DNA of 9,037 bases from Thermoleophilaceae bacterium (GCA_013812485.1 JACCTJ010000043.1:1-9037); one strand, 5' to 3'. Positions 1 through 6,582 are shown, counted from the stretch's first letter. Numbers and translations: made by a program. Notes: generated by a model from the letters alone, not told the origin.

Positions 1-56
1 GCTCGGGGCCCCGGGCCCGCCCTGCTGCGGAGGGTGCGCCGGCGCAGGAGGAGGCC

Positions 57-530
57 GTGGCGGCGGTCGAGCGTCCCTTCGCCCCGGCGCCGAGCGAGGG
101 CACCGGCCCGGGGCTCGGCTGGTGGGCGACGTGCCTCGCAGTCATCCTGCTCGCGCTCCTCGCCCTCACGTGGCGGCTGGGTCGCGGCCGGACGGGGCGC
201 TCCGTCGAGGGGCGCACCGCCGAGGGCGACAAGGTCGCCGGCGGGTCCTCGGACCCCCAGGGGCCGCAGGGCCGGGACGCGGCCGCCGGTCGGCGCCCCG
301 GCCTTCCGCGGACGCGGTCGGCGGCGGTCGGAGGAGCCGCCGCGAGCGCGCACGGAGACACGGTCGGGCGGGTGCGCCGGACTAGCATCGACGCGGCGTG
401 CCCTACTACGTCACGACGCCGATCTACTACGTCAACGCCGAGCCTCACCTCGGCCATGCGTACTCGACGATCGCGACCGACGTCCTGGCCCGGCACATGC
501 GACAGCGAGGAGAGGACGTCTTCTTCCTGA
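57..530 (+). CDS. Possible single-span membrane protein, overlaps metG (doubtful)
   Basis: Doubtful open frame. It is also open upstream to the window edge, so it could instead be the 3' part of a longer gene. From the GTG at 57, preceded by a purine-rich AGGAGGAGG at 46-54 that could act as a ribosome binding site, it reads an Ala/Pro-rich leader. A convincing hydrophobic segment follows at about residues 22-39 (WWATCLAVILLALLALTW), then an Arg/Gly-rich polar tail. Codon third positions are mostly G/C until about position 340 and degrade after that, as expected if real coding ends there. The in-frame stop at 528-530 lies 133 nt inside metG, an implausibly long overlap. Either the gene is frameshifted near its end (another frame stops at 383-385, just before metG), or the frame is chance. 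No family recognised. Confidence 0.3.
   Translation: MAAVERPFAPAPSEGTGPGLGWWATCLAVILLALLALTWRLGRGRTGRSVEGRTAEGDKVAGGSSDPQGPQGRDAAAGRRPGLPRTRSAAVGGAAASAHGDTVGRVRRTSIDAACPTTSRRRSTTSTPSLTSAMRTRRSRPTSWPGTCDSEERTSSS
383..388 (+). promoter_or_regulatory. Putative -10 element of the metG operon
   Basis: TAGCAT fits the TANNNT -10 pattern of high-GC bacteria and ends 9 nt before the metG GTG start. Transcription would begin only a few bases before, or at, the start codon. No convincing -35 hexamer is visible at 16-18 bp spacing. There is also no Shine-Dalgarno sequence before metG, which agrees with a leaderless or nearly leaderless message. Weak on its own; supported by similar hexamers before pucR and glmU. 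Confidence 0.35.
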
Positions 531-1921
531 CGGGGACCGACGAGCACGGAGAGCCCGTCGCGCAGGTGGCGGAGCGGCTCGGCGTCACCCCTCGCGAGCT
601 CGCCGACCGGAACTCGGAGCGCTTCCGCGATCTCGTGCGCCGCGTCGACGCCACGAGCGACTTCTTCATCCGCACGTCCGACCCCGAGCACGTGGCGGCG
701 GTCCAGGAGGTGCTCGGGCGCGTGTACGACAAGGGCCACGTCTACTCCGGCACCTACGAGGGCTTCTACTGCCCCCGCTGCGCGGACTTCAAGACCGACG
801 CCGAGCTCCTCGAGGGCGATCGCTGCCCGATCCACAAGGTCGTGCTCGAGCGCGAGCGGGAGGACAACTGGTTCTTCCGTCTCTCGGCCTTCCAGGAGCC
901 ACTCGAGCGGCTGTTCGCCGAGCGGCCGGACTTCGTGCTCCCCGCCGGCCGCTACAACGAGGCGCTCGCGTTCATCCGCGGCGGGCTGAACGACATCTCG
1001 CTCACGCGCTCGCGGATCTCGTGGGGTGTCCCTGTGCCCTGGGACGACCGCCAGGTGTTCTACGTCTGGTTCGACGCGCTCCTCAACTACTACACGGCGC
1101 TCACCTACGCGCGCCCCGAGAACCTGGTCCCTCGCTTCTGGCCCCCGACCGTCCACGTGATGGGCAAGGACATCCTCAAGTTCCACTCGGTGTTCTGGCC
1201 GGCCCTCCTGATGGCGGCCGGCATCGAGCTCCCGCGGCGCCTGTTCGTGCACGGCTACCTGCTGATGGACGGGGAGAAGATGTCGAAGTCGCTGGGAAAC
1301 GTGATCGACCCCTTCGAGGTCATCGACCTCTACGGCACCGACGCCCTGCGCTACTACCTGATGCGCGAGGTGTCCTTGGGGCAGGACGGCTCGGTCTCGC
1401 CTGAGGGCTTCGAGACCCGCTACACCACGGAGCTCGCCAACGAGTACGGCAACCTGGCCAGCCGCACGCTCGCCATGATCGCCCGCTTCCGCGAGGGCCG
1501 TGTGCCCGGTGCCGAGCCGGCCGAGGAGCTGCGGCCCGAGCTCGACGGGCTCCAGGAGAGGGTGGCCGCCCGCTTCGACGCGGTCGAGGTGAGCGCCGCG
1601 CTGGAGGACGTCTGGGTCGCGGTGCGGCGGCTGAACCGGTACGTGCAGGACGAGGAGCCGTGGCGCCTGGCCAAGGACCCGGCGTCCGCCGGGCACCTCG
1701 ATCAGGTGCTCTACTCGCTCGTCGAGGGGCTGCGGGTGGTGTCGATCCTCCTCGCGCCGTTCGTCCCGGCCGCGTCCGAGCGCCTGCTGGCGGCGCTGGG
1801 GAGCGAGGAGCGTGGGCTCGAGGCGGCGCGGTTCGGTGCTGGGTCGGGCGGTGCGACGATCTCCTCGCTCGCGCCGCTCTTCCCCCGCATCGAGCGGCCC
1901 GCGGCCTCGCCGGTCGTCTGA
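398..1921 (+). CDS. metG: Methionyl-tRNA synthetase
   Basis: Charges tRNA-Met (initiator and elongator) with methionine using ATP, in the cytoplasm. The 507-residue protein opens with the family N-terminus YVTTPIYYVN, so the GTG at 398 is the only sensible start. The class I HIGH signature appears as HLGH at residues 17-20, followed by FLTGTDEHG at about 43-51. The connective peptide holds one zinc knuckle with ligands C125, C128, C143 and H146. The KMSKS loop is at 294-298 and the anticodon-binding helical domain follows. The chain ends after that domain, so it lacks the C-terminal EMAP/Trbp111-like tRNA-binding domain of long forms such as the E. coli enzyme, a normal state for the roughly 500-residue class. 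It is the first gene of a compact cluster; tatD starts 19 nt after its stop. Confidence 0.97.
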   Translation: MPYYVTTPIYYVNAEPHLGHAYSTIATDVLARHMRQRGEDVFFLTGTDEHGEPVAQVAERLGVTPRELADRNSERFRDLVRRVDATSDFFIRTSDPEHVAAVQEVLGRVYDKGHVYSGTYEGFYCPRCADFKTDAELLEGDRCPIHKVVLEREREDNWFFRLSAFQEPLERLFAERPDFVLPAGRYNEALAFIRGGLNDISLTRSRISWGVPVPWDDRQVFYVWFDALLNYYTALTYARPENLVPRFWPPTVHVMGKDILKFHSVFWPALLMAAGIELPRRLFVHGYLLMDGEKMSKSLGNVIDPFEVIDLYGTDALRYYLMREVSLGQDGSVSPEGFETRYTTELANEYGNLASRTLAMIARFREGRVPGAEPAEELRPELDGLQERVAARFDAVEVSAALEDVWVAVRRLNRYVQDEEPWRLAKDPASAGHLDQVLYSLVEGLRVVSILLAPFVPAASERLLAALGSEERGLEAARFGAGSGGATISSLAPLFPRIERPAASPVV

Positions 1922-1940
1922 ATCGCGACCTGGCCTCGTC

Positions 1941-2690
1941 GTGGTCGACACCCACTGCCACCTCGACCACTGCGAGGCGCCCGTGCCCGAGGTGGTGGCC
2001 CGCGCCGCGGCGGCCGGGGTCCGGCGGCTCGGAGCGGTGGGCATGGACGGTCCCTCCATCGAGCGGGCCCTGGCCGCCACGCGCGAGCACGAGGGAGTGG
2101 TCGCGATCGTCGGCCGCCACCCCAACGAGGCGACGGGCTTCGATCACGCCGGCCTCGAGGAGATCGAGGCCGCCGCCGCCGACCCGTGCGTCCGCGCGAT
2201 CGGGGAGACCGGCCTCGACTTCCATCGCGACCGCGCTCCGCGCGACGCCCAGTTCCGCGCCTTCGAGGCGCAGATCGACCTCGCCCGCCGCACCTCGCTC
2301 CCGCTCGTGATCCACACCCGGGCCGCCGAGGAGGAGACCTTCGCCCTCCTGCGCGAGCGTGCCGCCGCGCTGACCGTGATCCTGCACTGCTTCTCGGCCC
2401 CCGCGCGGCTTGGGGACTGCGTCGAGCACGGCTGGCTGTGCTCGTTCGCCGGCAACGTCACCTATGCGAGCGCCGGCGAGCTCCAGGCCGCCGCCCGCGA
2501 GGTCCCCGAGGAGCTGCTGCTCGTCGAGACCGACTCTCCGTACCTCGCGCCCCAGCCCGTCCGCGGCCGGCCCAACGAGCCGGCCAACGTGGTCGCGACC
2601 GCGGAGGTCGTGGCGCGGCTGCGCGGTGTCTCCTACGCTGAGCTTGAGGCGACGGTGGAGCGCAACGCCGCGCGCGTCTTCGGGTGGTGA
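1941..2690 (+). CDS. tatD: TatD-family metal-dependent hydrolase (putative 3'-5' DNase)
   Basis: TIM-barrel amidohydrolase-fold protein of the TatD/YcfH/YabD family. Members bind two divalent metals, and several have 3'-5' exonuclease or DNase activity linked to DNA repair and quality control; the exact role here is unproven. With the GTG at 1941 the protein has 249 residues and begins MVDTHCHLD, the normal family N-terminus; a longer frame would run back into metG. Visible metal ligands are H5 and H7 (HCH), E89 (GETGLDFHRD), H125 (IHTR), H149 (HCFS) and D198 (ETDSPYLAP). The usual GxHPH motif reads GRHPN at 58-62. No Shine-Dalgarno is evident, so translation probably depends on the operon. 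Its TGA overlaps the rsmA start. The metG-tatD-rsmA order is widely conserved in Gram-positive bacteria. Confidence 0.93.
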   Translation: MVDTHCHLDHCEAPVPEVVARAAAAGVRRLGAVGMDGPSIERALAATREHEGVVAIVGRHPNEATGFDHAGLEEIEAAAADPCVRAIGETGLDFHRDRAPRDAQFRAFEAQIDLARRTSLPLVIHTRAAEEETFALLRERAAALTVILHCFSAPARLGDCVEHGWLCSFAGNVTYASAGELQAAAREVPEELLLVETDSPYLAPQPVRGRPNEPANVVATAEVVARLRGVSYAELEATVERNAARVFGW

Positions 2691-3676
2691 GCGTCTCGGC
2701 GCGTGGCGACGACCGCGCCCGGCGGGGGTCGCGATCCGCCGAGGCTGGGGGCGGCGCGCGCCAGCCGGGCCCGCGAGCGCCGAGCCTGCGGGAGCTAACG
2801 CGGACGCGCCTGCGCGAACTGGGCCTGCGCCCGAGTCGCGACCTGGGGCAGAACTTCCTCGTCGACGGCCGCGTGCTCGAGGTCGTCGAGGCCGCGGCGG
2901 AGCTCTCGCCTTCCGACGTCGTGCTGGAGGTCGGAGGCGGGCTCGGCGTGCTCTCGGAGCGGCTCGCTCCGCAGGTCGGCCACCTTCACGTCGTCGAGGT
3001 CGACCGGCTGCTCGCCTCGGCCCTCGAGGACGCGCTGGCGGGCTTCGAGAACGCGTCGCTGCACCTCGCCGACGCCGTCGGACTCGACCTGGCTGCGCTT
3101 CGGCCGCCGCCGGACAAGCTGGTCGCCAACCTGCCCTACGGGGTCGCGGCCACGGTGCTGCTCAAGTCGCTCGAGGAGCTCCCGGACGCGAAGCTGTGGG
3201 TGGCCATGGTGCAGCGCGAGGTCGCCGATCGGCTCGCGGCGGCGCCGGGATCACGGATCTACGGCGCGACCTCGGTGCTCGCGCAGCTCTCGTGCGAGGT
3301 GCGCTTGCACCGCCGCGTTCCTCGGTCGGCCTTCCTTCCCGCCCCGAACGTCGACTCGGCCATCGTGGTGCTGAGGCGCCGCAGCGCTCCTCCCGCTCGC
3401 GAGGTCAGGACACTGATCCGGGCGGCCTTCGCGCACCGGCGAAAGACTCTGGCGGGATCGCTCGCCCTCTCCGAGGGATTCGGGACGGGAGTGCGCGAGC
3501 GGGCGCGGAAGGCGCTGGTCTCGCTGGCGCACCCGGCCGACGCCCGCGCCGAGCGGCTCTCGCCGGCGGACTTCGTCTCGCTGACCGCTCTGCTCGAGGA
3601 GGAGAACCCTGCGGTGGGCGAACGCCCGGAGGACGAAGCCCGCTTGGCGGCGCCGCTCGCGCGCGAACCGAAGTGA
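2687..3676 (+). CDS. rsmA: 16S rRNA (adenine1518-N6/adenine1519-N6)-dimethyltransferase
   Basis: KsgA/RsmA uses S-adenosylmethionine to dimethylate two adjacent adenines in the 3' terminal hairpin of 16S rRNA during small-subunit maturation. The 329-residue protein shows LGQNFLVD at 53-60, SAM motif I EVGGGLG at 81-87, the acidic ribose-binding EVD at 104-106, catalytic motif NLPY at 148-151, FLPAPNVDSAI at 216-226 and a basic FAHRRKTL at 248-255. I chose the second of two adjacent GTGs (2684, 2687) because the latter forms a GTGA overlap with the tatD stop, indicating translational coupling. No other ATG, GTG or TTG lies before the conserved core, so the basic Arg/Gly-rich N-terminal extension of about 30 residues appears real. 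The C-terminal tail is acidic, then Ala/Pro-rich. Its own stop overlaps the ispE start. Confidence 0.95.
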   Translation: MSVSARGDDRARRGSRSAEAGGGARQPGPRAPSLRELTRTRLRELGLRPSRDLGQNFLVDGRVLEVVEAAAELSPSDVVLEVGGGLGVLSERLAPQVGHLHVVEVDRLLASALEDALAGFENASLHLADAVGLDLAALRPPPDKLVANLPYGVAATVLLKSLEELPDAKLWVAMVQREVADRLAAAPGSRIYGATSVLAQLSCEVRLHRRVPRSAFLPAPNVDSAIVVLRRRSAPPAREVRTLIRAAFAHRRKTLAGSLALSEGFGTGVRERARKALVSLAHPADARAERLSPADFVSLTALLEEENPAVGERPEDEARLAAPLAREPK

Positions 3677-4608
3677 CGAGCGAGCTCGCCCCCGCGAAGG
3701 CCAACCTCGTCCTCCACGTGGGCGCGCGGCGGGCGGACGGCCTGCACGAGCTCTGCTCGCTGTTTGCCTCGCTCGAGCTCGCCGACCGGGTCGAGGTCGA
3801 GGCTCGCCCGGGCGCCGAGCCCGGCGACGACCGCATCGAGTGCCCGGGTGTCGAAGGCCCTAATCTCGCGGCGGCGGCCCTCGCCGCCTACCGCTCGGCG
3901 ACAGGGGCGGACGCGCTCCCCGCTCTGACCGTCCGAATCGACAAGCGCGTGCCAATCGCCGCCGGCCTCGGCGGGGGCAGCGCCGACGCCGCGGCGGTCC
4001 TGCGGGCGGCCGACGCCATCGCCGTCCGGCCGCTCGGCCGCGACGGCCTGCGTGATCTCGCCGCGTCGCTCGGCGCCGACGTCCCGAGCCAGGTGGAGCC
4101 GGGACACGCGCTCGTCACCGGCGCCGGGGAGGGGGTCGAGCGGATCTCGCTGCCGCCGATGACCCTCGTGCTCGCGCCGCGGGACACCGGCCTCTCCACG
4201 GCGCGCGTGTACGCGGAGGCCGACCGCCTCGGGACCACCCGCGCGCGGCTCGACCCGCGGCGCCTGCGCGAGCTGAGCCGGGCGGAGACCCTCGAGGAGC
4301 TCGCTCCCTCCTGCGAGAACGATCTCGAGCCGGCGGCGCTGTCGCTGCGGCCGGAGCTCGCGGGCCTCGCGCGGCGCCTGGGCGAGGCGGGCGCGGCGGC
4401 GGCCCTGGTCAGCGGCTCGGGGCCGACGGTGGTGGGCGCGTTCGCCGACCCGGGCGCGGCCGCCCGCGCAGCCGTGGAGATCGAGGGCGCGATCGTGACC
4501 GGCCTGGGCTCTGTTGCGGAGCGCGAGGACGATGCCGCCGACAGTCTCGAGGGGGGAAGAGCCCGAGCGGCGACCCCAAGGCGCCTCGCCGAGGCCGACG
4601 GCCGATGA
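3673..4608 (+). CDS. ispE: 4-diphosphocytidyl-2-C-methyl-D-erythritol kinase
   Basis: GHMP-superfamily kinase that phosphorylates CDP-methylerythritol with ATP, a middle step of the MEP pathway to IPP and DMAPP. The 311-residue product starts at a GTG overlapping the rsmA TGA (GTGA junction); this gives MTSELAPAKANL, the expected N-terminus with putative catalytic K9. Further marks are ADGLHEL at 21-27, the ATP-binding glycine loop PIAAGLGGGSADAA at about 94-107, LGADVP with putative catalytic D136, and the C-terminal GHMP motif SGSGPTVVG at 247-255. Two spots differ from the common family consensus: PAKANL where Ile, Leu or Val usually precedes Asn, and DVPSQVEPGHA where DVPFFL plus a Gly-rich stretch is usual. 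A charged, probably disordered tail of about 28 residues follows the fold. The stop overlaps an ATG (ATGA at 4605-4608), but the frame opened there is doubtful. Confidence 0.95.
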   Translation: MTSELAPAKANLVLHVGARRADGLHELCSLFASLELADRVEVEARPGAEPGDDRIECPGVEGPNLAAAALAAYRSATGADALPALTVRIDKRVPIAAGLGGGSADAAAVLRAADAIAVRPLGRDGLRDLAASLGADVPSQVEPGHALVTGAGEGVERISLPPMTLVLAPRDTGLSTARVYAEADRLGTTRARLDPRRLRELSRAETLEELAPSCENDLEPAALSLRPELAGLARRLGEAGAAAALVSGSGPTVVGAFADPGAAARAAVEIEGAIVTGLGSVAEREDDAADSLEGGRARAATPRRLAEADGR

Positions 4609-4812
4609 ACTGGACCGATCGCTCGCTCCGTCGTGGCGCCGCTGGCCATCGAATGACGCGCGGCGTGCACCAGCTCCCCGACGGGTCGTGGGGCTGGGCG
4701 CTCGGGGGCCGCCGTCTCGGCCTCCCCCCCGCCGATCGTCCTCGCCATCGGGCCGATGCGCAACACTGGGGCTCGCTCCGCAGAACCGCGCCGCCGACAC
4801 TGACGCCCCACC
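4609..4812. other. Intergenic gap between ispE and the small membrane gene
   Basis: A 204-base stretch with no gene I can defend. A plus-strand frame starts at ATG 4605, overlapping the ispE stop, and reads through the phrase GVHQLPDGSWGWALGG, which looks protein-like. It then runs through the whole membrane gene in the wrong frame to 5114, so any real gene would have to be a remnant. A GC-rich hairpin can form from 4704-4711 and 4718-4727 (8 pairs, one bulged T, 6-nt loop) and could end the ispE operon, although no T-run follows. No tRNA fold and no clear promoter was found. Confidence 0.4.
4704..4727 (+). terminator. GC-rich hairpin, possible terminator of the metG-ispE operon
   Basis: GGGGGCCG pairs with CGGCC-T-CCC across a 6-nt loop, leaving one bulged T. 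It lies about 95 nt after the ispE stop and before the next gene. It lacks the downstream T tract of a classical intrinsic terminator, so it is only a candidate; chance pairing is common in DNA this rich in G and C. Confidence 0.2.
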
Positions 4813-5040
4813 ATGAGCATCGCCGCCATATCGGTCACCAACGCCGCGATCATCCTCGCCGTGGGAGCGATCGTCGTCGGCTACCTGGCCTTCATCGTGG
4901 TTCCCGCATGCTCCTCGTACTCGCGGCTCTGGGAGAAGGCCGCGGCCGCCTTCCTGACCACCTTCATCCTGGCCGGGCTCATCGTCACCGGGGTGGCCAT
5001 CGGAGCCGCGCTCGTCTGGTCCTACGACCGCTGGGCCTAG
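4813..5040 (+). CDS. Small two-span membrane protein of unknown function
   Basis: A 75-residue protein I cannot assign to a family. It has two strongly hydrophobic segments, about residues 9-31 (NAAIILAVGAIVVGYLAFIVV core) and 45-69 (FLTTFILAGLIVTGVAIGAAL core). They are separated by a short polar loop, about 32-44, with PACSSYSRLWEK, and the tail is WSYDRWA. With positive charges in the loop, the positive-inside rule would put the loop in the cytoplasm and both ends outside; this is a prediction only. It has no signal-peptide cleavage pattern and no recognisable catalytic motif. The ATG at 4813 is the natural start; no Shine-Dalgarno or clear -10 box precedes it. The membrane-like composition over its full length and the clean stop make it a real gene. 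It lies 70 nt before the regulator gene, which may have its own promoter. Confidence 0.75.
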   Translation: MSIAAISVTNAAIILAVGAIVVGYLAFIVVPACSSYSRLWEKAAAAFLTTFILAGLIVTGVAIGAALVWSYDRWA

Positions 5041-5098
5041 CGAGGCCCCCGCCCGCAAGACCGCTTCCGGGCCCCGGAGACGGGCGCGGCGCGGTACA

Positions 5099-5104
5099 TA
5101 CAAT
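5099..5104 (+). promoter_or_regulatory. Putative leaderless -10 element of the PucR-family gene
   Basis: TACAAT matches the bacterial -10 consensus at five of six bases and ends 6 nt before the ATG at 5111. Transcription would therefore begin at or within a base of the start codon. No Shine-Dalgarno is present, as expected for a leaderless message. No clear -35 box is visible. A short inverted repeat, TCCGG-GCC-CCGGA at 5066-5078, lies just upstream and could be a regulator site or a weak hairpin behind the membrane gene. Confidence 0.5.
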
Positions 5105-5110
5105 CGCTCC

Positions 5111-6451
5111 ATGAGTGACGCCGAGGCCGCCGCCGCGGACGAGCCGAAGACCGGAGCCACGGGCTCCGTTCCGGCGGCTGCCTCGCTCGAGGCCCTCGCC
5201 GAGATCTCCGCCGCCGTCGAAGGCGGTGCCGGGCTGCACGAGGTCGTCCGCGCCGTCGCCCGCGGGCTGGGCGCAGGGGTGGCCGTGCTCGACGCGGCGC
5301 TGGGAGTGCTCGCGGTCGCCTGTCGCTCGCCCGAGGAGGAGCGCGCCGTGCTCGCTCAGGGCACCGGCGTGGGGACGCTCGAGCTGCGGGTGGCCGAGCG
5401 GCGCGTCGGAGAGCTGCGCTTCCGTCCCCGCGACGGGTCGGCCGACGCATCCGCGGCCCCCGAGCCCGACGCCGTCCTGCGCATGGCCGGCTCGGTCATC
5501 GCGCTCGAGGTCGAGCGCGCCCGCGCCCCCGAGCGCGCGACCGAGGCCGCCGTCGGCCGCTTCCTAGACGACGTCATGAGCCGGCGCGCCACCGACCGGG
5601 AGAACATCGTCGCGCGCGGCCGCGAGCTCGGCGCCGACCTGGCCGACGGTGCCGGGGTGCTCGTCGTCCGAGCCCACGCCCATCAGCCCGAGCAGGGAGA
5701 CTGGCGCGCGCGCGTTCTTGCGGCGGCCGAGCGGGCCGCCCGGCGCGTGGCCACCGGCGCTCTCGGCGCCTCGATCAAGGGCCTCTCTGGCCGTCGCCGC
5801 GGCGGGGCGGAGCGTGACGCGCGCGGCCGCGGCGGCGAGGGTGAGCTGATGATCGTCGTGCCCGGCGCCGAGGCGCCGCTGGCCGAGCGAGCCGGCACCG
5901 CGGTCCTCCGTGAGCTCGAGAGCCGCTTCCCCCAGCACGGGTTTGCCGTCGCACGGAGTCGCCATATCACCGACGCGGCCGACCTCTACCGCGCCGGCGG
6001 GGAGGCCCTACTGGCCGCCAACGTGGCCGCGGCACGCGGCGAGCAGACGCTGGCCTTCGAGGAGACCGGCTCCTACCGGCTGTTGCTGTCCTCGATGAGC
6101 GAGGACCCCGAGGAGCTCGAGCGCTTCTACGCCGAGACGATCGCGCCGCTGGTCGCCTACGACGAGCAGTACGAGACCGCACTGCTGCGCACGCTCGAGA
6201 CCTATCTCGACTCAGACGCCAGCGTCGCCGGCACCGCCCAGCGCCTCTTCACCCATCGACACACCATCCGCTACCGCCTCGAGCGCGTGCGCGAGCTCAC
6301 CGGCCTCGACATAGGGTCGAGCGAAGGCCGCGAGCGGTTGGGGCTGGGACTCAAGGCCATGCGCGTGCTCGGCCTCGCGCCACCGGCGGGCCCGGCGACC
6401 GAGCGCGGCGCGGAGGGCGGACGCGTTCCGCGCGAGGAGGGAAGCGGCTAG
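5111..6451 (+). CDS. PucR/CdaR-family helix-turn-helix transcriptional regulator
   Basis: 446-residue regulator. The C-terminal region, about residues 355-415, carries the PucR-type HTH: ALLRTLETYLDSDASVAGTAQRLF, then THRHTIRYRLERVRELTGLD, with the family's conserved HxxTxRYRLxRxxxLTG pattern. The N-terminal part, about 25-135, resembles a degenerate GAF-like sensing region (LEALAEISAAVEGG, then VAVLDAALGVLAVA), and a middle part, about 145-345, matches the usual GGDEF-like or linker region of these proteins. An Arg/Gly-rich, probably disordered insert sits at about 224-245. The family commonly controls purine, sugar-diacid or amino-acid metabolism, but nothing here identifies the ligand or targets. 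The ATG at 5111 is supported by the -10 box just upstream. Its stop lies 8 nt from the 3' end of the opposing tRNA-Gln gene. Being monocistronic and next to glmU, it might regulate itself or its neighbours; this is inference. Confidence 0.88.
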   Translation: MSDAEAAAADEPKTGATGSVPAAASLEALAEISAAVEGGAGLHEVVRAVARGLGAGVAVLDAALGVLAVACRSPEEERAVLAQGTGVGTLELRVAERRVGELRFRPRDGSADASAAPEPDAVLRMAGSVIALEVERARAPERATEAAVGRFLDDVMSRRATDRENIVARGRELGADLADGAGVLVVRAHAHQPEQGDWRARVLAAAERAARRVATGALGASIKGLSGRRRGGAERDARGRGGEGELMIVVPGAEAPLAERAGTAVLRELESRFPQHGFAVARSRHITDAADLYRAGGEALLAANVAAARGEQTLAFEETGSYRLLLSSMSEDPEELERFYAETIAPLVAYDEQYETALLRTLETYLDSDASVAGTAQRLFTHRHTIRYRLERVRELTGLDIGSSEGRERLGLGLKAMRVLGLAPPAGPATERGAEGGRVPREEGSG

Positions 6452-6459
6452 CGGTCGAG

Positions 6460-6531
6460 CTGGGGAGCCAGGATTCGAACCTGATCTTGAACATCCAAAG
6501 TGTCCCGTGCTGCCGGTTACACCACTCCCCA
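6460..6531 (-). tRNA. tRNA-Gln (anticodon UUG)
   Basis: The reverse complement folds into a full 72-nt cloverleaf. The acceptor stem TGGGGAG pairs with CTCCCCA, including the T1-A72 pair typical of bacterial tRNA-Gln. A four-pair D stem, GTGT with GCAC, encloses AACCGGCA. The anticodon stem GGACA/TGTTC carries loop CTTTGGA with anticodon TTG, the variable loop is AAGA, and the T arm is TCAGG-TTCGAAT-CCTGG. The discriminator base is G73, as expected for glutamine. The 3' CCA is not encoded. It reads CAA, and CAG by wobble. The gene is convergent with the PucR-family gene and divergent from glmU. Confidence 0.96.
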
Positions 6532-6541
6532 ACGGCGGCCG

Positions 6542-6547
6542 AGGATA
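6542..6547 (-). promoter_or_regulatory. Putative -10 element of the tRNA-Gln gene
   Basis: On the minus strand the hexamer reads TATCCT and lies about 10 nt upstream of the mature tRNA 5' end. That spacing would give a very short 5' leader for RNase P to remove. No recognisable -35 hexamer is seen at 16-18 bp. Low confidence from one short match. Confidence 0.28.
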
Positions 6548-6582
6548 GATCCCGGCGACCGTCCTCTGCGGTCCGTCCGCCA

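Noticed and set aside
34..1404. 456-codon plus-strand open frame through the metG region
   Set aside because: Arg/Pro-rich out-of-frame reading of metG; it has no conserved motif, and metG in another frame accounts for the DNA.
1812..1940. Longer tatD start at 1812 inside metG
   Set aside because: The added residues are Arg/Ser-rich shadow of metG; the family N-terminus begins at the GTG at 1941.
2410..3672. Long upstream extension of the ispE frame, open from 2410
   Set aside because: This part is an Arg/Ser-rich shadow of tatD and rsmA. The IspE N-terminus and the GTGA junction place the true start at 3673.
4514..4816. 100-codon plus-strand frame ending in an ATGA overlap with the membrane gene
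   Set aside because: It starts within ispE and its translation is Arg/Pro/Ser-rich with no domain or hydrophobic pattern; the ATGA overlap is probably chance.
3259..5160. 633-codon minus-strand open frame
   Set aside because: Antisense shadow of rsmA, ispE and the membrane gene caused by high GC content; no recognisable domain.
6417..6431. GCGGA-CGCGT-TCCGC hairpin near the 3' end of the regulator gene as a tRNA terminator
   Set aside because: Only five pairs, inside coding sequence, and no T-run on either strand.
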